Below, one piece after another: positions 54,763 to 64,000 of a DNA stretch of 64,000 bases; within the stretch, counting starts at the first letter, position 1; every line of letters begins with the position of its first letter. A program made the position numbers and the translations under genes. The notes beneath the pieces were generated by a model, which searched no databases, was not told the DNA's origin, and worked only from the letters and a program-made list of their open reading frames with translations. This DNA is from Nocardioides conyzicola (GTDB taxonomy: Bacteria > Actinomycetota > Actinomycetes > Propionibacteriales > Nocardioidaceae), in the NCBI RefSeq assembly GCF_039543825.1, contig NZ_BAABKM010000001.1:1-64000 (forward strand). Direction: 5' to 3'.

Positions 54763-56376
54763 ATGCGACCGACGACCCGCATCGCGGCGACTGGCCTGTC
54801 CCTGCTCCTCGCGGTCGCCATGGCACCTGCCGCACCTGTGGTCGCCGCTACGGTGCAGCCCTTCGCGACGGAGTCGGCCACCAACGGGATCGTGCTCGGC
54901 CCGGACGGCAACCTGTGGGTCGCCGAGCAGTTCAACGACACCGTCGCGCAGCTGTCCCCGACGGGCGCGCCCCTCGCGAGCCTCCCGGTCGGCGCCAACC
55001 CCACGGCCGTGACCACCGGTCCCGGGGGCACGGTGTGGGTCGCCGTGACCGGGGCCGACAAGCTCGTCTGGATCGACGCTGCCTCCGCCTCGCCCACCGC
55101 CCACGACGTGCCCACGCCATCCGGCTGCGGACCTGCCGCCATCGCGTCCGGCGGCGACGGGCGGATGTACTTCTCGTGCAGCGGAGCCAGCAAGCTCGGC
55201 TCCGTCAAGGACGACGGCACGGACGTCGTGGCCGCGGATGTCGGCGCCGGACTGGTCTTCGACCTCGCCGTGACCAACGGGCACCTCTTCGCCCCCGACT
55301 ACGACGGCGATGCGGTACGCCGCTTTGCGCTCGGCCGGACCCTGGTCCTCGACGGCACCGTCGCGATGCCGTCCGGCAGCTCCGGGCCTGACGGCATCGC
55401 CGCGGACGGCGCCGGACGGCTCTGGGTGACGGCGTACAACTCGTCGCAGATCCTCCGCTTCCCGGCCACCCAGAACCTCGGCACGGCAACAGTCGTCCCG
55501 CTGACGGGCGGCACGCTCGGCTCCCCGTTCGGCATCGTGGCGAGCGCTGACGGCTGGGTCTACGCCACCGGCAAGGAGAGCGGCAACCTGGTGCGGATCT
55601 CCTCCGACGGCAGCTCCAGCACCTTCTACGACCTGCCGGCCGGCGCCCAGGCGTTCAGCGTCGTCGACGGGCCGGCCGGCGACCTCTACGTCACCGACCA
55701 AGGACAGTCACGCATCCTCCGGTTCGTCAACAGCGCGCCCCGGGTGACCTCGCGACCGGCCAGCTCCGTCGCCTCCACGGGTGCGACGGCGTCGGCCACC
55801 GTGAGTCCCCAGGGCAACGCGACCCAGGTGGTCTTCGACTACGGGACGTCCACCGCCTACGGCCGCACCACGCCCGCACAGACCCTGGCCGCCGGAGGCG
55901 CGCCCGTCACCGTGGCGAGGAAGCTGACCGGCCTCAAGCCGGGCACTCGCTACCACGTGCGCGTGCGCGCCACCAACGGCGAAGGCTCCACGGTCGGGAC
56001 CGACGTGGTGTTCACGACCAAGCCGGCCAGGCTCGCCGTCACCACCACGTTCTCCGTCACCCACGGCTCGACCACCGTCATCAAGCAGCTCAGGCTGGCC
56101 AAGCTGCGCGGGGGCGAGACGGTCGCGATCACGTGCTCCGGCAAGGGCTGCCCGTTCAAGGCGAAGACCTTCCGGCACCTCAAGAAGGGTCAGCGCTCCT
56201 TCGGGGCGGCGCTCTGGAAGGGCAGCAAGCTGCGGCCGGGCGTCCACGTCTCGGTCCGGGTGACCGCACCCAAGGCGATCGGGCGGTCGACCGTCCTCAC
56301 GGTCCGCAAGGGCAAGGCACCGCGCATCGTGCAGGCGTGCCTGCAGCCCGGAGCCACCAAGCCGACGCGCTGCTAG
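54763..56376 (+). CDS. Secreted beta-propeller (virginiamycin B lyase-like) protein
   Basis: A 537-residue exported protein. A signal peptide ([18 protein letters not shown]) leads to repeated [10 protein letters not shown] / [10 protein letters not shown] / DGRMYFS blades of a Vgb/NHL-type propeller (about 30-325). A fibronectin-like segment follows ([19 protein letters not shown]), then a basic C-terminal domain with a conserved-looking CSGKGCPFK. Despite the resemblance to streptogramin lyase, there is no reason to assume drug-lyase activity. ATG 54763 lies 7 nt after TAGGGT. Its stop overlaps the convergent ispG end by 4 bp. Confidence 0.8.
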   Translation: MRPTTRIAATGLSLLLAVAMAPAAPVVAATVQPFATESATNGIVLGPDGNLWVAEQFNDTVAQLSPTGAPLASLPVGANPTAVTTGPGGTVWVAVTGADKLVWIDAASASPTAHDVPTPSGCGPAAIASGGDGRMYFSCSGASKLGSVKDDGTDVVAADVGAGLVFDLAVTNGHLFAPDYDGDAVRRFALGRTLVLDGTVAMPSGSSGPDGIAADGAGRLWVTAYNSSQILRFPATQNLGTATVVPLTGGTLGSPFGIVASADGWVYATGKESGNLVRISSDGSSSTFYDLPAGAQAFSVVDGPAGDLYVTDQGQSRILRFVNSAPRVTSRPASSVASTGATASATVSPQGNATQVVFDYGTSTAYGRTTPAQTLAAGGAPVTVARKLTGLKPGTRYHVRVRATNGEGSTVGTDVVFTTKPARLAVTTTFSVTHGSTTVIKQLRLAKLRGGETVAITCSGKGCPFKAKTFRHLKKGQRSFGAALWKGSKLRPGVHVSVRVTAPKAIGRSTVLTVRKGKAPRIVQACLQPGATKPTRC

Positions 56377-57524
56377 GAGACGGTCACCGACGCCGCGGCA
56401 CCGTCGACGGCCTCCATGCCCTCGGCGATCCGCATGGCCTCCTCGATCAGGGTCTCCACGATCTGCGACTCCGGCACGGTCTTGATGACCTCGCCCTTGA
56501 CGAAGATCTGGCCCTTGCCGTTGCCGGACGCGACGCCGAGGTCGGCCTCACGGGCCTCCCCCGGTCCGTTGACGACGCAGCCCATGACGGCGACCCGCAG
56601 CGGGACCTCCATGCCCTCGAGGCCGGCGGTCACCTGCTCCGCCAGCGTGTAGACGTCGACCTGGGCGCGGCCGCAGGACGGGCACGAGACGATCTCGAGC
56701 TTGCGCGGTCGGAGGTTGAGGGACTGCAGGATCTGGATGCCGACCTTGACCTCCTCGACCGGAGGGGCCGACAGGGAGACCCGGATCGTGTCGCCGATGC
56801 CCTGCGAGAGCAGCGCACCGAACGCGGTCGCCGACTTGATCGTGCCCTGGAACGCCGGACCGGCCTCGGTCACGCCGAGGTGCAGCGGCCAGTCGCCGGC
56901 CTCTGCCAGCAGCTCGTAGGCCCGCACCATCACCACCGGGTCGTTGTGCTTCACGGAGATCTTGAAGTCGTGGAAGTCGTGCTCCTCGAAGAGCCCGGCC
57001 TCCCACACCGCCGACTCGACGAGCGCCTCGGGCGTCGCCTTGCCGTACTTCTCGAGGATCCGCTTGTCGAGGCTGCCGGCGTTGACGCCGATCCGGATCG
57101 ACGTGCCACGGTCCTTCGCGGCGCGTGCGATCTCCTTGATCTGGTCGTCGAACTTGCGGATGTTGCCCGGGTTGACGCGTACGGCGGCGCAGCCGGCGTC
57201 GATCGCGGCGAAGACGTACTTCGGCTGGAAGTGGATGTCCGCGATCACCGGGATCTGAGAGTGCTGGGCGATCTCGGCGAGCGCGTCGGCGTCGTCCTGG
57301 CTGGGGCACGCGACCCGGACGATGTCGCACCCGGTGGCAGTGAGCTCGGCGATCTGCTGGAGGGTGCTGTTGACGTCGGAGGTGAGCGTCGTCGTCATCG
57401 ACTGGACGGACACCGGGGACTCGCTGCCGACGCCCACCTTGCCGACCTTGATCTGGCGGGTCTTGCGGCGCGGGTTGAGCACGGGCGGCGGCGCCTCGGG
57501 CATCCCCAGGTTGATCTCGGTCAT
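56373..57524 (-). CDS. ispG: 4-hydroxy-3-methylbut-2-enyl-diphosphate synthase (flavodoxin type)
   Basis: IspG (GcpE) is the penultimate enzyme of the MEP isoprenoid pathway. The 383 residues contain the TIM-barrel part ([22 protein letters not shown] in its usual pattern, DIHFQPK) and a C-terminal domain with [4Fe-4S] cysteines at about 281, 284 and 316 ([18 protein letters not shown]). Start ATG 57524 lies 6 nt after TAGGAT (57531-57536). It follows dxr and rseP on the same strand, the conserved actinobacterial order. Confidence 0.97.
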   Translation of the reverse strand: MTEINLGMPEAPPPVLNPRRKTRQIKVGKVGVGSESPVSVQSMTTTLTSDVNSTLQQIAELTATGCDIVRVACPSQDDADALAEIAQHSQIPVIADIHFQPKYVFAAIDAGCAAVRVNPGNIRKFDDQIKEIARAAKDRGTSIRIGVNAGSLDKRILEKYGKATPEALVESAVWEAGLFEEHDFHDFKISVKHNDPVVMVRAYELLAEAGDWPLHLGVTEAGPAFQGTIKSATAFGALLSQGIGDTIRVSLSAPPVEEVKVGIQILQSLNLRPRKLEIVSCPSCGRAQVDVYTLAEQVTAGLEGMEVPLRVAVMGCVVNGPGEAREADLGVASGNGKGQIFVKGEVIKTVPESQIVETLIEEAMRIAEGMEAVDGAAASVTVS

Positions 57525-57544
57525 GTCTCGATCCTAGGCCGGGG

Positions 57545-58900
57545 TCACGACTGCAGCCGCACGGGGACGACGAGGTCCCCGACGATCAGCACCATGCCCA
57601 TGACGAGCAGGCAGGCGGCCACGCAGTAGGCGATCGGCAGCAGCCGCGCGACGTCGACGTACCCGGGGTCCGGACGACCGCGCAGGCGGGCCCAGCCACG
57701 CCGGACCGCCTCCCACAGGGCACCGGCGATGTGGCCGCCGTCGAGCGGCAGCAGCGGGATGAAGTTGAACATGCCGATGAAGAAGTTGAAGCCGGCGACC
57801 AGCATCAGCAGGAAGACGGCCTTCTCCTTGACCGGGAAGGACTCCTCGGAGACCGTCTCGCCCGCGATCCGGCCGCCGCCGACGATGCTGACGGGTCCGT
57901 TCGGGTCGCGGGGGTGGACACCGACGATCGCCTCGGCGACACCCCACACCTTCTGCGGCAGCGTGCCGAGCGCGACGACCGTGTCCTTGGTCATCCCGCC
58001 CATCTGCTCGATCGTGTAGAGCGGTCCGCCGGTGACCAGCCCGGTGAAGGTCGGGCTGACGCCGAGGAAGCCGACCTGGGTCAGCTTGTCGTCGGTCATC
58101 GAGGTCGGCCGGGCGGTGACGGTCGTGTTGGTGGTGAGCGTCAGCTGCTCGCCGTCGCGCTCCACGACGATCGTCGCGGCACCGTCGTCGTTGCCGCGGA
58201 TCTGGTCCTGCATGGCGTCCCAGCTCGTGAAGGGAGTGCCGTTGAAGGAGACGATCCGGTCACCCTTCTCGATGCCCGCGGCCTTGGCGGGGGCGACCGG
58301 GTCGGTGGCCGCGCAGGTGCGGTCGAGCTCGGCCGCCGGCAGCACGCAGTCGACGACCTCGCTGACCACGGGGCTGTAGGGCTTCGCCTCGCTGGGGTTG
58401 CCGTACGTCGCGAAGACGCCGGCGAAGATGAAGAACGCGATGAGGAGGTTCACCGTCGGCCCGCCGGCCATCACGATGACCTTCTTCCACCATGCCATCT
58501 TGTAGAAGAGGCGGTCGGAGTCCTCGGGCTTGATGGTCTCCCACTCGGCCGCGCGCGCGTCCGAGATGAGCTGCGTGAACATGCCGGTGTTGGACTTGCG
58601 GACCCGGACGACCTGGTTGCCCTGGGCGTCGACGGTGACCTCGTCGGCGAGCTCCGCCGCGCCCGGCGGGAGCATCCCGACGATCTTGACGTAGCCGCCG
58701 AGCGGCACCGCCTTGACGCCGTACTCGGTCTCCCCGACCTGCTTGCTCCAGACGGTGGGACCGAAGCCGATGAAATACTGCGTGACCTTCCCGCCGAACT
58801 TCTTCGCCGGGATCATGTGACCGAGCTCGTGGAGCCCGATCGAGGCCAGGATGGCGAGCACGAAGATCGCCACGCCCAGCAGGTAGAACAGGCCGGTCAT
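57545..58900 (-). CDS. rseP: Site-2 intramembrane metalloprotease (M50, RseP/Rip1 type)
   Basis: An integral membrane zinc protease that cleaves anti-sigma factors or other membrane substrates. The 451 residues contain H24-E-L-G-H28 in the first helix, a PDZ domain ([22 protein letters not shown]), and the late motif [21 protein letters not shown] with its conserved LDGG. The order dxr-rseP-ispG is typical. The ATG overlaps the dxr stop by 4 bp. Confidence 0.94.
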   Translation of the reverse strand: MTGLFYLLGVAIFVLAILASIGLHELGHMIPAKKFGGKVTQYFIGFGPTVWSKQVGETEYGVKAVPLGGYVKIVGMLPPGAAELADEVTVDAQGNQVVRVRKSNTGMFTQLISDARAAEWETIKPEDSDRLFYKMAWWKKVIVMAGGPTVNLLIAFFIFAGVFATYGNPSEAKPYSPVVSEVVDCVLPAAELDRTCAATDPVAPAKAAGIEKGDRIVSFNGTPFTSWDAMQDQIRGNDDGAATIVVERDGEQLTLTTNTTVTARPTSMTDDKLTQVGFLGVSPTFTGLVTGGPLYTIEQMGGMTKDTVVALGTLPQKVWGVAEAIVGVHPRDPNGPVSIVGGGRIAGETVSEESFPVKEKAVFLLMLVAGFNFFIGMFNFIPLLPLDGGHIAGALWEAVRRGWARLRGRPDPGYVDVARLLPIAYCVAACLLVMGMVLIVGDLVVPVRLQS

Positions 58901-60009
58901 CGGGTGTCTTCGATCCTCTCGGTGGCGGCGTCGCGCGCCCAGGAGTCGGCCGCGAGGACGTCCTCGACGGTCATCGACTGCCCCTCAGAGGGTACGTCGT
59001 CACTGCTGAGAACAGCCTGAACCGTGGGCACGATCTCGCTGAAGGCGAGACGACCGTTGCGGAAGGCCTCGACGCACACCTCGTTGGCCGCGTTGTAGAT
59101 CGCCGGGGCGGTGCCGCCGCGCTCCCCTGCCGCGCGGGCGAGCGCCACCGCCGGGAAGGCATCGTCGTCGAGCGGGAAGAACTCCCAGGTCTCGGGCCGG
59201 CTCCAGTCGACGGACGGGGCCGCGTCGGGCACCCGGTCCGGCCAGGCGAGGCCGAGGGCGATCGGGATCATCATCGTGGGCGGGCTCGCCTGCACCAGGG
59301 TCGAGCCGTCGACGAACTCCACCATCGAGTGCACGACGCTGGTCGGGTGGACCACGACCTCGATCCGGTCGTACGGGATGCCGAAGAGCAGGTGGGCCTC
59401 GATCACCTCGAGGCCCTTGTTGACCAGGGTCGCGGAGTTGATGGTGATGACCGGCCCCATGTCCCAGGTCGGGTGGTTCATCGCCTGCTCGGGCGTGACC
59501 TCCGCGAGCTGCTCGCGGGTCCGCCCGCGGAAGGGCCCGCCGCTGGCGGTGAGCACGAGCCGGCGTACCTCCTCGGGAGTCCCGCCGCGCAGGCACTGGG
59601 CCAGGGCGCTGTGCTCGGAGTCGACCGGCACGATCTGGCCCGGCTTGGCGCGGTCCAGGACCAGTGGGCCGCCCATGATCAGCGACTCCTTGTTGGCGAG
59701 CGCGAGGGTGTTGCCGGCGTCGAGAGCGGCCAGGGTGGGACGCAGCCCGACCGCGCCCGTGATGCCGTTGAGCACGACGTCGCAGTCGCGTCCGGCCGCC
59801 TCGGTGGAGGCCTCCTCGCCGAGCCCGGAGTACGCCGGCCGGAACTCCGCCACCTGCGCGTCGAAGAGCTCGCGGTGGGACCCGCCCGCGGTCAGCCCGA
59901 CGACCCGGAAGCGGTCCGGGTTGGCGCGGACCAGGTCCAGCGCCTGCGTGCCGATCGAGCCCGTGCTGCCGAGCACCACCACATCTCTCACCCGACCAGT
60001 GTCCAGCAT
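58897..60009 (-). CDS. dxr: 1-deoxy-D-xylulose-5-phosphate reductoisomerase
   Basis: Dxr (IspC) commits the MEP pathway by converting DXP to MEP with NADPH. The 370 residues contain the nucleotide motif [17 protein letters not shown], the substrate motifs [12 protein letters not shown] and [13 protein letters not shown], and the flexible-loop region [21 protein letters not shown]. Start ATG 60009 or GTG 59991, which begins at the conserved domain, are both possible. Only 12 bp separate it from the divergent gabT if the ATG is used. Confidence 0.95.
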   Translation of the reverse strand: MLDTGRVRDVVVLGSTGSIGTQALDLVRANPDRFRVVGLTAGGSHRELFDAQVAEFRPAYSGLGEEASTEAAGRDCDVVLNGITGAVGLRPTLAALDAGNTLALANKESLIMGGPLVLDRAKPGQIVPVDSEHSALAQCLRGGTPEEVRRLVLTASGGPFRGRTREQLAEVTPEQAMNHPTWDMGPVITINSATLVNKGLEVIEAHLLFGIPYDRIEVVVHPTSVVHSMVEFVDGSTLVQASPPTMMIPIALGLAWPDRVPDAAPSVDWSRPETWEFFPLDDDAFPAVALARAAGERGGTAPAIYNAANEVCVEAFRNGRLAFSEIVPTVQAVLSSDDVPSEGQSMTVEDVLAADSWARDAATERIEDTR

Positions 60010-60021
60010 TAGGCTCCCCAC

Positions 60022-61341
60022 ATGAGCATCGAGCAGGAGCGTCGCCTCGTCACCCAGATCCCCGGCCCCGCCTCGCTGGAGCGCCTCGACCGCAAGAAGG
60101 CGTACGTCGCCGACGGGGTCGGCACCACGCTGCCGGTCTTCATCACGGAGGCCGGTGGCGGGATCCTCGTCGACGTCGACGGCAACCAGCTGATCGACCT
60201 CGGCTCGGGCATCGCCGTGACCACCGTGGGCAACGCGGCACCGGCGGTGGTCCGCAACGTCCAGGCGCAGGTCGCCGCGTTCACGCACACCTGCTTCATG
60301 GTCACGCCGTACGACGGCTACGTGGACGTCTGCGAGGCGCTGGCCGAGCTCACCCCGGGCGACCACGCCAAGAAGTCGGCCCTCTTCAACTCCGGCGCCG
60401 AGGCCGTCGAGAACGCCGTCAAGATCGCGCGCGTCGCGACCGGACGCGATGCGGTCGCGGTCTTCGACCACGCCTACCACGGCCGCACCAACCTGACGAT
60501 GGCGATGACCGCGAAGAACATGCCGTACAAGAACGGCTTCGGGCCCTTCGCCGGCGAGGTCTACCGCGCGCCGATGTCCTACCCGCTGCGCGACGGTCTC
60601 ACGGGCGAACAGGCGGCCGCCCGCGCGATCGACGTGATCGACAAGCAGGTCGGCGCCGCCAACCTCGCCTGCATCGTGATCGAGCCGATCCAGGGCGAGG
60701 GCGGCTTCATCGTCCCGGCGACCGGCTTCCTGCCCGCGCTCGCGGCCTGGGCGGCCGACAACGGCGTCGTCTTCATCGCCGACGAGATCCAGACCGGCTT
60801 CTGCCGCACCGGCGACTGGTTCGCCTCCGACGACGAGGGCGTCGTGCCCGACCTGGTCACCACCGCCAAGGGCATCGCCGGCGGCCTGCCCCTCGCGGCG
60901 GTCACCGGCCGGGCCGACCTGATGGACAGCGTGCACGTCGGCGGTCTCGGGGGCACGTACGGCGGCAACCCGGTCGCCTGCGCTGCCGCCCTCGGCGCGC
61001 TGGAGGAGATGCGCGGCGGCGCGCTCGACGCCCGCGCCCGTGAGATCGGCGCGATCATGGCCGCCCGGCTCGGCGAGCTGGCGGCCGTGCACGACGTCAT
61101 CGCCGACATCCGCGGCCGCGGCGCGATGATGGCGATCGAGCTCTGCACGCCCGGGACCACCGAGCCGGACCCGGTGCGGACGGCCGCGGTCGCGGCCTAC
61201 TGCCACCAGAACGGCGTCGTCGTGCTGACCTGCGGCACCTGGGGCAACGTCTTCCGGTTCCTCCCGCCGCTGTCGATCGGCGACGCGCTCCTCGGCGAGG
61301 CCTTCGACGTGGTCGCGGAGGCGTTCACGGCGACGATGTGA
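60022..61341 (+). CDS. gabT: 4-aminobutyrate--2-oxoglutarate transaminase
   Basis: A PLP aminotransferase of class III that removes the amino group of GABA. The 439 residues contain [16 protein letters not shown], the [12 protein letters not shown] segment, the cofactor Asp in IADEIQTGF and PLP Lys283 in [13 protein letters not shown]. The length is standard. The ATG lies 6 nt after TAGGCT (60010-60015), a leaderless arrangement inside the narrow divergent gap with dxr. Its 3' end overlaps the convergent TetR gene by 17 bp. Confidence 0.9.
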   Translation: MSIEQERRLVTQIPGPASLERLDRKKAYVADGVGTTLPVFITEAGGGILVDVDGNQLIDLGSGIAVTTVGNAAPAVVRNVQAQVAAFTHTCFMVTPYDGYVDVCEALAELTPGDHAKKSALFNSGAEAVENAVKIARVATGRDAVAVFDHAYHGRTNLTMAMTAKNMPYKNGFGPFAGEVYRAPMSYPLRDGLTGEQAAARAIDVIDKQVGAANLACIVIEPIQGEGGFIVPATGFLPALAAWAADNGVVFIADEIQTGFCRTGDWFASDDEGVVPDLVTTAKGIAGGLPLAAVTGRADLMDSVHVGGLGGTYGGNPVACAAALGALEEMRGGALDARAREIGAIMAARLGELAAVHDVIADIRGRGAMMAIELCTPGTTEPDPVRTAAVAAYCHQNGVVVLTCGTWGNVFRFLPPLSIGDALLGEAFDVVAEAFTATM

Positions 61342-61897
61342 CCGTGGCGTTCCTGAGCTCGGCGAAGGAGTCGCGGAGGATCTCGGCGAGGTCCTCGGTC
61401 GCGCCGCCGCGAGCCCAGGTCTCGAAGGAGACCCGGAAGACCGCGATGCCGGTCTGGGCGACCAGGCCGGCGAGCCGCGGCTCGACCCCCCGCTCACCCA
61501 GCGCCGACGTGAGCGCGGCCGCCCACGCGGTCATCTTCCCGAGCTCGCGCTCCCGCAGCTCGGGGTGGGCGTCGATCACGGCCTGACGCCGGGGCGCGAT
61601 CTCACGACGCCCCTCCAGCAGGGTGGCGGTCGCCTCGAGCGCCGCCGCCACGACGTCGTACGGCGTCGCCTCGGCGGGGGCGTCGGCGACCGACGCGGTC
61701 AGCAGGTCCTCGAGGACCGTCCCGCGGCTGAAGAGCACCTCACGCTTGTCGGAGAAGTGCCGGAAGAACGTCCGCTCGCTCAGGCCGGCCCGCTCGGCGA
61801 TGGCCGCGACGGTCGTTTGGTCGTAGCCGTGCTCGGCGTACAGCTCGAGCGCTGCCATCTCCAGGCGTCCACGCGCGTCCGGCTCCCAGCGACCCAT
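61325..61897 (-). CDS. TetR family transcriptional regulator
   Basis: A 190-residue repressor with an N-terminal helix-turn-helix ([32 protein letters not shown] in its usual form) and a helical C-terminal domain. ATG 61897 follows TAGGAT (61904-61909) by 6 nt. It is divergent from an SDR gene across 87 bp containing two related palindromes, which are its likely operators. Confidence 0.92.
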   Translation of the reverse strand: MGRWEPDARGRLEMAALELYAEHGYDQTTVAAIAERAGLSERTFFRHFSDKREVLFSRGTVLEDLLTASVADAPAEATPYDVVAAALEATATLLEGRREIAPRRQAVIDAHPELRERELGKMTAWAAALTSALGERGVEPRLAGLVAQTGIAVFRVSFETWARGGATEDLAEILRDSFAELRNATVTSSP

Positions 61898-61911
61898 GGG
61901 GTGATCCTACG

Positions 61912-61964
61912 TGATGACAGTCTCTGACATGACCGTGCTACGGTGATGTCAGTTCCTGACATCA
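61912..61964. promoter_or_regulatory. Two TetR operators in the TetR/SDR divergent region
   Basis: The site at 61944-61964 is a perfect 9-bp inverted repeat (TGATGTCAG-TTC-CTGACATCA). The site at 61912-61932 is a related copy (TGATGACAG-TCT-CTGACATGA, 7 of 9 positions paired). Centres are 32 bp apart, about three helical turns. The first adjoins the regulator's own -10, and the second lies just upstream of the SDR ribosome-binding site. Confidence 0.8.
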
Positions 61965-61984
61965 ACTCTTCCTGGAGGTATCCC

Positions 61985-62890
61985 ATGCGTGTCTTCGTCA
62001 CCGGCGCGTCCGGCTTCATCGGCTCCGCCGTCGTCCCCGAGCTCCTGTCCGCCGGCCACACCGTCGTCGGTCTGGCCCGCTCCGACGAGGCCGCCGCGAC
62101 CGTCGCCGGCCTCGGCGCCGAGGTCGTGCGCGGCTCCGTCGACGACCTCGACGTGCTGCGCGCCGCCACGGCCGACGCCGACGCCGTCGTCCACCTCGCC
62201 TTCCGCCACGACATCGCGTTCACCGGCGACTTCGAGGGCGCCACCGCGTCCGACCGGGCCGCCATCGAGGCGTTCGGCAACGTGCTCGCCGGCACCGACA
62301 AGGCGCTCACGATCGCGTCGGGCACCGCCCTGCTCTCCCCCGGGCGGCTGGCCACCGAGGAGACCCCGGCCGGGGAGTCCGAGCACGCCGGCGGCCGGGC
62401 CGCCAACGCGACCCTGACCCTCGCGCTGGCCGAGCGGGGCGTGCGCTCCTCGGTCGTCCGCCTCACCCCGACCGTCCACGACGCCGGGGACAACGGCTTC
62501 ATCCCCACCACGGTCGCGATCGCGCGCGACAAGGGCGTCTCGGCGTACGTCGGCGACGGCTCGCAGCGCTGGCCGGCCGTCCACCGGCTCGACGCCGCCC
62601 GGCTCTTCCGGCTGGCGATCGAGGAGGTGCCGGCCGGGACCTCCCTGCACGCCGTCGCCGAGGAGGGCGTGCCGCTGCGCGAGGTCGCCGAGCTGATCGG
62701 TGAGCGGCTCGGCGTACCGGTGGAGTCGGTCGCACCGGAGGCGGCCATGGAGCACTTCGGCTTCCTGGGCGGCTTCCTGTCGGCCGACCTGCCCGCCTCC
62801 AGCGCGATCACCCGCGAGCGGTTCGGGTGGGAGCCGACGGAGATCGGTCTGCTCGAGGACATGGCGAAGCACTACTTCGACTCGAAGTGA
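61985..62890 (+). CDS. Extended SDR family NAD(P)-dependent oxidoreductase
   Basis: A 301-residue extended short-chain dehydrogenase/reductase-like protein. The dinucleotide motif is VTGASGFIGSAV, and the core has VVHLAFRHD and LAERGVRSSVVRLTPTVH. The usual Tyr-x-x-x-Lys is not evident, so it may be an atypical (NmrA- or epimerase-like) member. A GGAGG ribosome-binding site precedes ATG 61985. It is likely repressed by the divergent TetR protein through the twin operators. Confidence 0.85.
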   Translation: MRVFVTGASGFIGSAVVPELLSAGHTVVGLARSDEAAATVAGLGAEVVRGSVDDLDVLRAATADADAVVHLAFRHDIAFTGDFEGATASDRAAIEAFGNVLAGTDKALTIASGTALLSPGRLATEETPAGESEHAGGRAANATLTLALAERGVRSSVVRLTPTVHDAGDNGFIPTTVAIARDKGVSAYVGDGSQRWPAVHRLDAARLFRLAIEEVPAGTSLHAVAEEGVPLREVAELIGERLGVPVESVAPEAAMEHFGFLGGFLSADLPASSAITRERFGWEPTEIGLLEDMAKHYFDSK

Positions 62891-62908
62891 CACCGATCAC
62901 GGCATTCC

Positions 62909-62924
62909 GTTGACACGCGTCAAC
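62909..62924. promoter_or_regulatory. Inverted repeat upstream of the amidohydrolase gene
   Basis: GTTGAC and GTCAAC flank a 4-bp spacer and include a TTGACA -35-like hexamer. The repeat lies 22-37 bp before the amidohydrolase ATG, so it could be a promoter with an overlapping operator. Confidence 0.4.
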
Positions 62925-62946
62925 TAGAACCGGTTCCATGCCCTGT

Positions 62947-64000
62947 ATGACGTACGACGCGATCATCAAGAACGGCCTTTGGTTCGACGGCACCGGTGCG
63001 GCCGGCGCCGTCCGCAACCTCGGCGTACGGGACGGCCGCGTCGAGGTCGTCACCTCCGACGAGCTCGACGAGACCGGGTGCGCCGAGGTCGTGGACGCGC
63101 AGGGCAAGTGGGTCGTCCCGGGCTTCGTCGACATCCACACGCACTACGACATCGAGGTGCTCGACGGCCCGGGCCTGCCCGAGTCGGTGCGGCACGGCGT
63201 GACCACGCTGCTGCTCGGGTCGTGCTCGCTGTCGACCATCCACGTCGGCGGCGTCGACGCCGGCGACCTCTTCGGCCGGGTCGAGGCGATCCCGCGCAAG
63301 CACGTGATCCGCGCCGTCGACCAGCACAAGACCTGGAGGAGCGCGGACGAGTACGTCGACGCCCTCGAGTCCCTGCCCCTCGGACCCAACCTGGCGGCGT
63401 TCATCGGTCACTCCGACATGCGCGCGGCGACGATGGGACTGGACCGCGCCACCCGCAAGGCGGTCCGACCGACGCGTCGCGAGCAGGCGCGCATGGAGTC
63501 CATGCTCGACGAGGCGCTGGACGCGGGCTTCGTCGGCATGTCCGCCCAGCAGCTGCTCTTCGACAAGGTCGACGGCGAGCTGTGCCGCTCGCGCACCCTG
63601 CCCTCGACGTACGCCAAGGGCAAGGAGATGCGCGGGCTCCGCGGCATCCTCCGTCGCCGGCGCCGCGCGCTGCAGGCGGGACCCGACGCGAGCCACCCGC
63701 ACACGATCGTCACCCAGGCCCTCGGCTCGATCGGCCTCTTCGGCCGCAACCCGCTGCGCACCAGCCTGCTCTCGGCCGCCGACATCAAGGCGATCCCGTT
63801 CGTGATCCACCTGATGCGGCCGCTCGCCTGGGTCGCCAACTGGGCCGGCGCCGACTTCCGGTGGCAGCACCTGCCGGTGCCCTTCGAGGTGTACGCCGAC
63901 GGCATCGACCTGGTCATCTTCGAGGAGTTCGGATCCGGCGCGATGGCGCTGCACATCCAGGAGAAGATCGCCCGCGACGAGCTGATGGCGGACCCGGCGT
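62947..64000 (+). CDS. Amidohydrolase family protein (N-acyl-D-amino-acid deacylase-like), 3' end outside window
   Basis: The frame is open to the end of the window, so at least 351 residues are visible. The N terminus shows the amidohydrolase beta-sandwich (YDAIIKNGLWFDGTGA) and the metal-binding PGFVDIHTHYD motif (H-x-H) that begins the TIM barrel. It resembles D-aminoacylase-type enzymes, which release D-amino acids from N-acyl derivatives, but the substrate is uncertain. An in-frame ATG at 62938 is an alternative start. Confidence 0.82.
   Translation, partial: MTYDAIIKNGLWFDGTGAAGAVRNLGVRDGRVEVVTSDELDETGCAEVVDAQGKWVVPGFVDIHTHYDIEVLDGPGLPESVRHGVTTLLLGSCSLSTIHVGGVDAGDLFGRVEAIPRKHVIRAVDQHKTWRSADEYVDALESLPLGPNLAAFIGHSDMRAATMGLDRATRKAVRPTRREQARMESMLDEALDAGFVGMSAQQLLFDKVDGELCRSRTLPSTYAKGKEMRGLRGILRRRRRALQAGPDASHPHTIVTQALGSIGLFGRNPLRTSLLSAADIKAIPFVIHLMRPLAWVANWAGADFRWQHLPVPFEVYADGIDLVIFEEFGSGAMALHIQEKIARDELMADPA

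Noticed and set aside
54763..56376. Streptogramin (virginiamycin B) resistance lyase
   Set aside because: The propeller repeats resemble Vgb, but the protein is secreted, much longer, and carries a fibronectin-like and a basic domain. Cytoplasmic drug lyase activity is not supported.

Overview
The window comes from a high-GC actinobacterium, most likely Nocardioides or a close relative. The support is about 70% GC, frequent GTG starts, a DUF222/HNH gene at the left edge, the families DUF6318, DUF4439 and DUF6458, and many start codons placed 6-8 nt after a TANNNT hexamer, which points to leaderless transcripts. This is read from sequence features, not from a database match.

The backbone is the conserved minus-strand actinobacterial housekeeping block. 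Right to left it runs dxr, rseP, ispG (56.4-60.0 kb), an acetyltransferase, proS (49.7-51.4), rimP and nusA (44.9-46.3), ylxR, infB, rbfA, truB, ribF (37.5-43.2), rpsO, pnp and an M16 peptidase (20.1-24.2), then dapB (11.0-11.7). It covers isoprenoid precursors, intramembrane proteolysis, translation initiation, rRNA/tRNA modification, flavin synthesis, RNA turnover and lysine/peptidoglycan precursors. Accessory modules interrupt this order.

The accessory modules, left to right, are: (1) paaABCDE, the phenylacetyl-CoA epoxygenase, with a 9-bp inverted repeat across its promoter; (2) azlCD, a branched-chain amino acid exporter; (3) a mannitol-type PTS EIICBA divergent from a zinc polyol dehydrogenase; (4) a secreted M4 metalloprotease; (5) a plus-strand island of 8.2 kb between dapB and the M16 gene (methyltransferase, SatD-like regulator, membrane protein, then a four-gene cassette); (6) an L,D-transpeptidase, a sulfite-oxidase-like molybdoenzyme, and an MMPL transporter divergent from a two-component system; (7) a full fructose PTS (ptsI divergent from deoR-fruK-fruA-ptsH); (8) a GH16-like protein and a thioesterase-like hydrolase between nusA and ylxR; (9) small secreted proteins, two TetR modules, gabT and a truncated amidohydrolase.

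The most unusual part is the cassette at 13.58-20.06 kb. It encodes an AAA+ ATPase with a second, degenerate P-loop domain, a DUF4157 (eCIS core domain) protein with HELAH and long hydrophobic stretches, a small YbjN/type III chaperone-like protein, and a 655-residue protein with a nucleotidyltransferase-like GS...DVD...D pattern. DUF4157 proteins and this kind of AAA+ ATPase normally accompany extracellular contractile injection systems. No sheath, tube, baseplate or spike gene is present in this window, so this looks like an orphan effector/loading module.

Other non-coding signals are two tandem copies of a 64-bp imperfectly palindromic repeat at 52.8-52.95 kb, a 13-bp inverted repeat after dapB, strong TetR-type dyads at 49.05 and 61.94 kb, and a sequence motif shared by the mtl and fru control regions. 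I saw no tRNA, rRNA, CRISPR array, IS element or prophage gene.
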